Assembly: GCA_017502285.1 (NCBI GenBank)
Contig: JAFVVH010000062.1
Location: 1-50,923, forward strand
Reading direction: 5' to 3'
Origin: Oscillospiraceae bacterium
GTDB taxonomy: Bacteria > Bacillota > Clostridia > Oscillospirales > Oscillospiraceae
DNA length: 50,923 nucleotides
Shown: in pieces, positions 44,877-50,923 of the stretch
Layout: every line of letters begins with the position of its first letter
Numbering within the stretch: the first letter of the stretch is position 1
Made by a program: the position numbers and the translations under genes
Notes under the pieces: model-generated
What the model saw: the letters and a program-made list of their open reading frames with translations, nothing else
What the model was told of the DNA's origin: nothing
The model's database searches: none

Positions 44877-46705
44877 ACTTCCTTCTCCTTTTCCCGAAAG
44901 TATTCATACACCGCCTTGGCGGTATTTTGTGGCACAACCGCTGCCAACTGCTCCAAACTCGCACTTTTAATTGCCTTGAGGGTCTTAAAATGCTTCAAAA
45001 GCTGCTGTCTGCGCTTTTCCCCCACCCCGGGGATTTTGTCCAGCACCGAGGTTTTCACATGGCCCGATCGGAGCTGACGGTGGTACTCGATGGCAAAGCG
45101 GTGGGTCTCCTCCTGTATTTGTCCGATCAGAGCAAACAGGGCAGGCACCGTCTGAATACCGATCTCCCGTCCGTCCGGATGGACAAGGGCGCGGGTGCGG
45201 TGCCGGTCATCCTTGACCATGCCGTAGGCGGGAATATCAAGTTCCAGCTCCTTCAGCACGCTGTGTGCCACCCGAACATGTTCCTGTCCCCCGTCGATCA
45301 ACAGCAGGTCAGGCGCTTCCACAAACTTCTCGTCTCCGTCCAGCATGCGCCGGAAGCGGCGCTTAAGCACCTGCTCCATGGCGGCATAGTCGTCAGGTCC
45401 GTCCATGTCCTTCAACTTAAATCGGCGGTAATCCCGCTTCAGCGGCTTTGCGTCCACATAGACCACCATGGAGGCCACAATGTCGCTGGAGCCGGTGTTG
45501 GAAATGTCGTAAGATTCCATGCGCCGGGGCGGATTTTCCATGTTCAGCATATGAGCCAGTGTCACAAGCAGCTTGTTCTGACGCTCCTCCCGGGTGGTTG
45601 CCCGCTCCACTTCCTCTTTGGCATTGCCGTTTGCCATACGGATCAGGTCCATTTTCGCCCCGCGCTGAGGGGTCAGCAGCTCCACTTTGCGCCCCACCTG
45701 CTCGCTGAGCAGCCGGGTCACCGGTACCCGGTCCGGGATCTCACAGGGGAGCAGGATCTGTTTGGGCAGGCTGTTTCGCCCACCGTAGTATTGTTTCACC
45801 AGCGAGGAGACGATATCCTCCGTCTGCTCCTCCACAGGCGTTTCCAGCAGTTCCATGTCCTTGGCCGCCAAATCGCCGTCCACATAGTGCAGCACCACGA
45901 AACAGCTTTTTGCCTCTCCACGGAAGAAGCCGGCCACATCAGTGTCTGCCAGCGAGCCGGCCACCACCTTCTGCCGCTTGCCCAAAAGTTCGATGGCCCG
46001 CAGCCGGTCACGAATTTGAGCCGCCTTTTCAAATCGCAGTTCCTCCGCCGCCCGCTTCATTTCCGCTGTCAGGTCGGCCACGACCTCTTTATACTGCCCT
46101 TCCAGCAACGAGACCGCCTGAGCCACAGCCTCATCATGGTCGGCTTTCATCTGCGCGTCACGGCAATAGCCATCGCACTGACCCATATGGTGATTCAGGC
46201 AGGGCCGTTCTTTGCCGATATCCCGAGGAAACTTTTTCCCGCAGGAGGGTAGCTTCAGGGCGCTGCGCAGAGCTTCGATGATAGCCTGCGTGCTGCCACG
46301 ACTGCCGTAAGGACCGAAGTATCTCGCGCCATCTTGCGCCGGGCGGTTGACCAGCGAAAAACGGGGATACTCCTCCTGCACGGACAGGCGGATATAGGGA
46401 TACCCCTTATCATCCTTGAGCAGAATATTATACCGGGGCTGATGGCGCTTGATGAGGGAACACTCCAGCACCAGTGCCTCGAACTCGCTGTCGGCCACGA
46501 TCACATCAAAGTGGTCAATCTGGCTGACCATGGCCCGGGTCTTTTCCGTGTGGGAAGCGGAGTCCTGAAAATACTGGCTGACCCGGTTTTTCAGGGCCTT
46601 GGCCTTGCCAATGTAGATCACAGCCGACTGCTTGTCCTGCATGATATACACACCGGGCTTCAGGGGCAGGCTGTGGGCTTTTTCCTTTAATTCCTCCAGG
46701 GTCAT
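44873..46705 (-). CDS. uvrC: Excinuclease ABC subunit C
   Basis: 610 residues from the ATG at 46705, 7 bp behind AAAGGAGG; the frame continues upstream but through the HPr terminator. The GIY-YIG nuclease (PGVYIMQDKQSAVIYIGKA) is at residues 17-35, the UVR segment near 205-240 and the C-terminal helix-hairpin-helix (IPGVGEKRRQQLLKHF) near 565. The RNase H-like nuclease, with SYDISNTGSSDIVASMV, lies in the second half. It cuts both sides of bulky lesions with UvrA and UvrB. It heads the uvrC-rsmD-coaD unit. Confidence 0.97.
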   Translation of the reverse strand: MTLEELKEKAHSLPLKPGVYIMQDKQSAVIYIGKAKALKNRVSQYFQDSASHTEKTRAMVSQIDHFDVIVADSEFEALVLECSLIKRHQPRYNILLKDDKGYPYIRLSVQEEYPRFSLVNRPAQDGARYFGPYGSRGSTQAIIEALRSALKLPSCGKKFPRDIGKERPCLNHHMGQCDGYCRDAQMKADHDEAVAQAVSLLEGQYKEVVADLTAEMKRAAEELRFEKAAQIRDRLRAIELLGKRQKVVAGSLADTDVAGFFRGEAKSCFVVLHYVDGDLAAKDMELLETPVEEQTEDIVSSLVKQYYGGRNSLPKQILLPCEIPDRVPVTRLLSEQVGRKVELLTPQRGAKMDLIRMANGNAKEEVERATTREERQNKLLVTLAHMLNMENPPRRMESYDISNTGSSDIVASMVVYVDAKPLKRDYRRFKLKDMDGPDDYAAMEQVLKRRFRRMLDGDEKFVEAPDLLLIDGGQEHVRVAHSVLKELELDIPAYGMVKDDRHRTRALVHPDGREIGIQTVPALFALIGQIQEETHRFAIEYHRQLRSGHVKTSVLDKIPGVGEKRRQQLLKHFKTLKAIKSASLEQLAAVVPQNTAKAVYEYFREKEKEV

Positions 46706-46732
46706 TGTGTTCCCTCCTTTCCCTCGATACTG

Positions 46733-46761
46733 AAAAAGGCACCGCATAGCGGTGCCTTTTT
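46733..46761 (-). terminator. Terminator of ptsH
   Basis: AAAAAGGCACCGC / GCGGTGCCTTTTT stem with ATA loop; T tract on the minus strand. It separates HPr from uvrC. Confidence 0.93.
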
Positions 46762-46771
46762 TGTGCGTTGC

Positions 46772-47035
46772 TTATTCAGCAAAATCGGAAGAGATCAGCT
46801 TGATCAGCGCCTCGACAGCTTCTTTCTCGTCGGAGCCGTCTGCGATCAGATTGATCTCGGTACCCTTGACGATACCCAGAGAAAGAACGCCCAGCAGGCT
46901 CTTGGCATTGACCTTGCGCTCCTCGCGCTCCACCCAGATGGAGCTTTTGAACTCGTTAGCCTTCTGGATAAAGAACGTCGCGGGTCTGGCATGCAGGCCG
47001 ACCTGATTGTTCACGACCGCCTCTTTGCTATACAT
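46772..47035 (-). CDS. ptsH: HPr-family phosphocarrier protein
   Basis: 87 residues. The active-site histidine is His15 in GLHARPAT, and the regulatory serine is Ser46 in KVNAKSLLGV, so it could be phosphorylated by both EI and HPr kinase, as true HPr, not Crh. It carries phosphate in the PTS and mediates carbon catabolite control. No ptsI is next to it. Promoter with dyads upstream; own terminator. GGAGGTGCAAGT precedes the ATG. Confidence 0.95.
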   Translation of the reverse strand: MYSKEAVVNNQVGLHARPATFFIQKANEFKSSIWVEREERKVNAKSLLGVLSLGIVKGTEINLIADGSDEKEAVEALIKLISSDFAE

Positions 47036-47073
47036 ACTTGCACCTCCGCCTCACTCGGCAAATTTACATTCAT

Positions 47074-47153
47074 AGCATATCAAATTCGATCTCTGTTCGT
47101 CAACGGCATTTTCAACAAAATGCAGCCCGCCACTTGTTGAAAATCACAACAAG
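47074..47153 (-). promoter_or_regulatory. Promoter with two upstream dyads for the HPr gene
   Basis: On the minus strand TTGACG (47098-47103), 18 bp, TATGCT (47074-47079). Right upstream lies the dyad GCATTTT-GTTG-AAAATGC (47106-47123) and then CTTGTTG-TGATTTT-CAACAAG (47133-47153). Both share the core TTTTCAACAA or its complement, which suggests a repeated protein-binding site. Confidence 0.6.
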
Positions 47154-47214
47154 ACGCGACTTCGCACATTTTTAATTCCATGTTTTTCTCATTTTACCGT
47201 TTTTTCGACACTTT

Positions 47215-49593
47215 TTATCTCAGTTCCGCCACCGTCACGCCATCCTCACCTTCACCATAGCGGCCGGGGCGGAAAGATTTGACATAGCGGCTGCGCTTGA
47301 GATGCTCCCGCACGGCACTGCGCACCGCGCCGGTACCCTTTCCGTGAATGATGCGCACGCTCTCCAGATGGGCCAGCAAAGCATTGTCCAAAAACAGGTC
47401 TAGGCTTGCCAGTGCCTCGTCCACCATCATGCCCCGCAGGTCCACTTCATAGGAAGCTCCGGCAGTGCGCAGTTTGTGCTCCGCCTGACGGATGATGCGT
47501 TTGGCATCCTGCTTGGCCTTGGCGTCACTGCCTTCCACCACCCGCACTTCCTCCTGCTTGGCGGATATCTTTAAAATACCTGCCTGCAGCTGCAGACTGC
47601 CATCCTTGTTCACCGCGATGACGGTGGCCTTTGTCCCCATGGACACCAGCTCCACCGTATCTCCGGCCACGGCAGGTCGGGTGGGAGGCGGCGCATCCTC
47701 CTCCGGGGCGGGTCCGCCAATGCCCCGCTCCGCCTCGTTGAGCAGATGCCGGGCAGCCGCTCTGCGGTCGTTCACCGCCTGCCAGTTGTCCTCTTTGCGC
47801 TGCTGGCGGCGCATATCCTTCAATTCGGCAAAGACCTGGTCGCTGGCATCCCGGGCCTGCTGGATGATATCCCGGGCCTCGGCCTGGGCCTTTTGGACCA
47901 CCTTGGCCCGCTCCTCCTCCAGCTTTTTTCGGTATTCCCGTGCGGTCTTGGCGCTGTCCTCCATCTCACGGCGCAGTCTGGCCGCCTTTTGCTTTTCCTG
48001 CTCCATCTCCTGACGCTGCAGGTCCAGCTTGGTCAGCACGTCTTCAAAGCGTACATTTTCCGCATCCAGCCGGGCGGCAGCCTTCTGAATGATGTCTTCC
48101 GACAGACCCAGGCGGCGGGAAATAGCAAAGGCATTGGACTTGCCGGGAATGCCGATAATGAGCCGGTAGGTAGGAGCCAGTGTCTCCACATCAAATTCGC
48201 AGGAGGCATTCTCCACCCCCGGTGTGGTCATGGCATATACCTTCAGCTCCGCATAGTGGGTGGTAGCGGCCACCAGTGCACCCAGACGGCGAGCCTGCTC
48301 AATGATGGCCGCAGCCAGAGCCGCGCCCTCCACCGGGTCAGTGCCCGCACCCAGCTCGTCAAACAAAATCAAAGTCTCGTCATCTGCCTGCTCCAAAATT
48401 CCTACAATGGTAGTCATGTGAGAGGAAAAGGTGGACAAAGATTGGGCAATGGACTGCTCGTCACCGATGTCGGCCAGCACCCGCTTAAAGATTCGCACTG
48501 TACTGTCCGCACCGGCAGGGATGTGCAGACCGCACTGGGCCATCAGAGTCAGAAGGCCCATGGTCTTCAGCGTCACCGTCTTACCGCCGGTGTTGGGGCC
48601 GGTGATCATCAGCGTGTCAAACTCCTCACCCAGAGTCAGATCATTGGCTACCGCTTTTTTCTTGTCCAGCAGGGGATGTCTGGCCTTCACCAGACGCATC
48701 CCCTTCTCTGACAACCGGGGCTGTGTTCCTTCCATCTGTACGGACAGTCTGGCCCGGGCAAAAATGCAGTCCAGCAGCACCAGCAGGTGGTAGTCCTGCA
48801 GAATATCCTCCTTATGGGCCGCCGCTTCTGCGGACAGTTCGGCAAGGATGCGGTCAATTTCCTTTTTCTCCTTGGTCTGTAATTCACGCAGCTCGTTATT
48901 TGCCTTGACCACACCCATGGGCTCGATGAAGAAGGTGGCTCCGGTGGAAGATACGTCATGGACAAGACCGGGTATCTCATTTTTATATTCCGACTTGACC
49001 GGCACCACATAGCGGTCGGAGCGGATGGTAATGATGGACTCCTGCAGGTAGCGGGACTGGTTGGAGGAGACGATCTTCTGCAAAATCTCCCTCGCTTTTG
49101 CTTCCGTTGCCCGGATATGGCGGCGGATAGAGGCCAGCTCCGCGCTGGCCGAATCGGCGATCTCGTCATCACCCAGAATGGAGCCGCTGATGCGTTCTTC
49201 CAAAGAGCGGTTGGCGGTCAGCGAGCGGAACAGGTGGTCGATACAGCTTTTCTCTCCCGCTCCGTCACCGTACTCCTTTACACCTCGGGCACAGCGCAGC
49301 ACCCCGGCAATATCCAGCAGCTCCCGGGTGTTCAGACTGCCCCCCATATCCGCCCGCTGGAGGCTGGCTCCCACCGGCTTGACCCCGGACAGGGCCGGTG
49401 TGCCCCGCAGGGTCAGCATGGCCACGGCGGCAGAGGTCTCCTCCTGCGCCCGGCGCACATCATCCCCATCGGTCATGGGACGGAGGGTGGCAGAGCGTTC
49501 CTTCCCCTCCCCGGTCACGGCCTGCTGGGCAAGCAACTCCAGCACCTGGGGCAGTTCCAGCGTCTGTATGGATTTCTCAAACAGGTCGGTCAT
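47215..49593 (-). CDS. mutS2: Endonuclease MutS2
   Basis: 792 residues from the ATG at 49593, 6 bp behind GAGGGG; the open frame upstream has no good site. The MutS core and ABC ATPase carry Walker A GPNTGGKT (about 330) and the LILFDELGAGTDP Walker B; a long coiled coil follows (about 510-620), and the C-terminal Smr nuclease has the VDLRGMMVDEA and HGKGTGAVR motifs. MutS2 has no mismatch-binding domain and suppresses recombination or splits collided ribosomes. No neighbour on the same transcript. Confidence 0.97.
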   Translation of the reverse strand: MTDLFEKSIQTLELPQVLELLAQQAVTGEGKERSATLRPMTDGDDVRRAQEETSAAVAMLTLRGTPALSGVKPVGASLQRADMGGSLNTRELLDIAGVLRCARGVKEYGDGAGEKSCIDHLFRSLTANRSLEERISGSILGDDEIADSASAELASIRRHIRATEAKAREILQKIVSSNQSRYLQESIITIRSDRYVVPVKSEYKNEIPGLVHDVSSTGATFFIEPMGVVKANNELRELQTKEKKEIDRILAELSAEAAAHKEDILQDYHLLVLLDCIFARARLSVQMEGTQPRLSEKGMRLVKARHPLLDKKKAVANDLTLGEEFDTLMITGPNTGGKTVTLKTMGLLTLMAQCGLHIPAGADSTVRIFKRVLADIGDEQSIAQSLSTFSSHMTTIVGILEQADDETLILFDELGAGTDPVEGAALAAAIIEQARRLGALVAATTHYAELKVYAMTTPGVENASCEFDVETLAPTYRLIIGIPGKSNAFAISRRLGLSEDIIQKAAARLDAENVRFEDVLTKLDLQRQEMEQEKQKAARLRREMEDSAKTAREYRKKLEEERAKVVQKAQAEARDIIQQARDASDQVFAELKDMRRQQRKEDNWQAVNDRRAAARHLLNEAERGIGGPAPEEDAPPPTRPAVAGDTVELVSMGTKATVIAVNKDGSLQLQAGILKISAKQEEVRVVEGSDAKAKQDAKRIIRQAEHKLRTAGASYEVDLRGMMVDEALASLDLFLDNALLAHLESVRIIHGKGTGAVRSAVREHLKRSRYVKSFRPGRYGEGEDGVTVAELR

Positions 49594-49612
49594 AAGCGTC
49601 CCCTCTGCTTTG

Positions 49613-49620
49613 CATACATT
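49613..49620 (+). promoter_or_regulatory. CATACATT box 1
   Basis: An exact match to the -10 consensus of sigma-E promoters (CATACAHT) on the + strand, upstream of the P-loop ATPase gene. No good -35 box at the right distance. Confidence 0.25.
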
Positions 49621-49680
49621 GTTTTTCTTATCATACACCAAAGTCCCCCTCCTATGCAAGAACCACCCCCCGTCCACCAA

Positions 49681-49688
49681 CATACATT
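49681..49688 (+). promoter_or_regulatory. CATACATT box 2
   Basis: A second exact CATACATT, 34 bp upstream of the ATPase start, in the position of a -10 box. The -35 region (49658-49668) is not consensus. Together the two copies suggest but do not prove sporulation control. Confidence 0.35.
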
Positions 49689-49721
49689 GGGGCAGATACT
49701 GTTCAAAACGGAGGGTCGGTC

Positions 49722-50792
49722 ATGCCGAACATTCAATACTTTCTCGGAGCAAACTCGCCCCGGGGCTTTTATTCCCTATACGACCAGCTGATCAACCTTG
49801 AAGATGCCTCCGCCGTCTACATTCTGAAAGGCGGGGCCGGATGTGGAAAATCTACGCTCATGCGTCAGGTGGCGCTGGCCGCCGAGGACTCGGACGTGGA
49901 GGTGGAATACATCCTGTGCTCCGGTGATCCGGACTCTCTGGACGCGGTGGTGCTGCCCCAACTGGGCACCGCATTGGCAGACGGCACCGCGCCCCATGTG
50001 ATAGAACCGAAATACCCCGGCGTTGTCGAACGTTATGTCAACCTTGGAGACTGCTATGACACCGCTGCGCTGTCCCCTCTGCGTCACGAGATCATGGGGT
50101 GCATGACTGGATATAAGCAGTGCTATCAGCGTGCCTACCGCTGTCTGGGTGCGGCGGCACAGATCATGGCGGATATGCGCGACACCCTGCTCACCCCCAT
50201 GTTGGAGGAAAAAATGCACAAGCGTTCAGCAGGTATCCTAAGCCGGGAGGTTCGCCGTCAAAAAGGGCACACGCCCGGCAAGGTGACACAACGTTTCCTC
50301 AGCGCCATTACTCACAAAGGGCAGATCACCCTGTTTGAAAGCGCTCAGGCCCAATGTTCCCGAATTTATGAGTTGTCTGACAGCTACGGTCTTGCTCACA
50401 CCATGCTCACCTACCTGCTTTCCGGCATTACCGCCGAGGGCTATGACGTGGTGGCATGTCCCTCTCCCATGGCTCCGGAACGGCTGGAGCATCTGATCGT
50501 TCCCCAGCTGTCACTGGCTTTTCTGTCCGTCTCCCCCGCGCAGACCCTCCCCGTCCGGCCTTACCGTCGCATTCGGCTGGATGCCATGGTGGACGCGAAT
50601 CTGCTGCGCCGCAGCCGCCCCCGGCTTCGCTTTTCCGGAAAGGTGGTCGCCTCCCTCATAGAAGAGGCGGTCGCTTCCCTGTCGCAAGCCAAGTGCATGC
50701 ATGATGAACTGGAAGCACTCTACAACCCACATGTAAATTTCGATCGAGTTCATGCCACTGCCCGCTCTATTATTGCAGAAATTTTGACATAA
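49722..50792 (+). CDS. P-loop ATPase of unknown function (PRK06851-like)
   Basis: 356 residues. The N-terminal P-loop is GGAGCGKST at residues 37-45, preceded by a short NIQYFLGANSPRGFYSLYDQ motif that I recall from a clostridial and bacillar family of about 360 residues known as PRK06851. The middle has a helix-rich insert (YKQCYQRAYRCLGAAAQIM), and the second half repeats a GITAEGYDVVACPSP stretch like a second nucleotide fold. It has no membrane segment. The gene is divergent from mutS2. Its role is unknown. GGAGGGTCGGTC precedes the ATG. Confidence 0.8.
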   Translation: MPNIQYFLGANSPRGFYSLYDQLINLEDASAVYILKGGAGCGKSTLMRQVALAAEDSDVEVEYILCSGDPDSLDAVVLPQLGTALADGTAPHVIEPKYPGVVERYVNLGDCYDTAALSPLRHEIMGCMTGYKQCYQRAYRCLGAAAQIMADMRDTLLTPMLEEKMHKRSAGILSREVRRQKGHTPGKVTQRFLSAITHKGQITLFESAQAQCSRIYELSDSYGLAHTMLTYLLSGITAEGYDVVACPSPMAPERLEHLIVPQLSLAFLSVSPAQTLPVRPYRRIRLDAMVDANLLRRSRPRLRFSGKVVASLIEEAVASLSQAKCMHDELEALYNPHVNFDRVHATARSIIAEILT

Positions 50793-50825
50793 AAAAGTGC
50801 CGCTCCCCATGGGAGCGGCACTTTT
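50793..50825. terminator. Bidirectional terminator (ATPase / gdhA)
   Basis: AAAAGTGCCGCTCCC / GGGAGCGGCACTTTT, CAT loop. Begins directly after the ATPase stop and serves both convergent genes. Confidence 0.9.
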
Positions 50826-50841
50826 GGCAAGTTGATTCGAA

Positions 50842-50923
50842 TTAGAACACACCCTGAGCCATCATGGCGTCAGCAACCTTCTGGAAGCCAGCGATGTTGG
50901 CACCGGCCACCAGGTCGTAACCC
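50842..50923 (-). CDS. gdhA: NADP-specific glutamate dehydrogenase (3' end)
   Basis: Only the last 27 codons are inside the window. They read GYDLVAGANIAGFQKVADAM then MAQGVF and stop, which is the conserved C-terminus of the GdhA family. The enzyme links ammonium and 2-oxoglutarate to glutamate. The gene continues beyond the right edge. The short length limits certainty, but the motif is characteristic. Confidence 0.82.
   Translation of the reverse strand, partial: GYDLVAGANIAGFQKVADAMMAQGVF

Overview
The window looks like chromosomal DNA of a GC-rich, spore-forming member of the Clostridia, most likely the Oscillospiraceae (Flavonifractor/Pseudoflavonifractor/Lawsonibacter-like). The evidence is the spoVA sporulation genes at the left edge, AddAB rather than RecBCD, an IreB homologue, MutS2, HPr with both His15 and Ser46, an NfnAB pair, strong AGGAGG ribosome sites and GC-rich codon use. 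The family assignment is inference; I see no 16S or other marker that fixes the genus.

Left part, mostly + strand (1-17.8 kb): the end of a spoVA operon (spoVAD, spoVAE, two very small conserved-looking proteins); a zinc-ribbon protein with an acyl-ACP thioesterase; guaB; a LysR regulator divergent from a D-2-hydroxyacid dehydrogenase; addB-pdxK-addA; rpmE; then a run of small housekeeping genes (FUSC-like membrane protein, flavoredoxin-like protein, hflX, YigZ family). Middle (17.8-25 kb): minus-strand TIGR01906 membrane protein, NfnAB and a secreted 5'-nucleotidase, followed by plus-strand Nudix hydrolase, TrmN6-like methyltransferase, ireB and a small unknown protein.

Minus-strand block from 33 to 25 kb: a complete arginine operon, argG-argH-argC-argJ-argB-argD-argF, with an ArgR-type palindrome upstream of argG and one terminator after argF. 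Because argJ is present, acetyl groups can be recycled from acetylornithine to glutamate. argC carries a one-base frameshift. Next, on the same strand, come a DUF4358-like lipoprotein and the macromolecular-synthesis cluster dgt-dnaG-rpoD with rfbA directly behind it; rpoD also carries a one-base frameshift in a homopolymer. Since rpoD is essential, both frameshifts are probably errors in this sequence.

Right part (39-51 kb, minus strand): a carboxyltransferase-BCCP fusion (oadA-like); a collagen-like, Cys-rich surface protein followed by a TPR-bearing family 2 glycosyltransferase; a coiled-coil protein with coaD, rsmD and uvrC; HPr; mutS2. On the + strand a P-loop ATPase follows, and the window closes with the tail of gdhA.

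The most unusual structure lies between dgt and dnaG. The last 23 codons of dgt plus stop are duplicated 224 bp downstream, around a 149-bp spacer packed with hairpins. The two tails differ at three bases, all synonymous, which suggests that two independently evolved coding ends have been brought together, as expected if an element integrated into the dgt 3' end. No tRNA, rRNA, CRISPR array, transposase or prophage gene was recognised, and no gap longer than about 300 bp lacks a gene.
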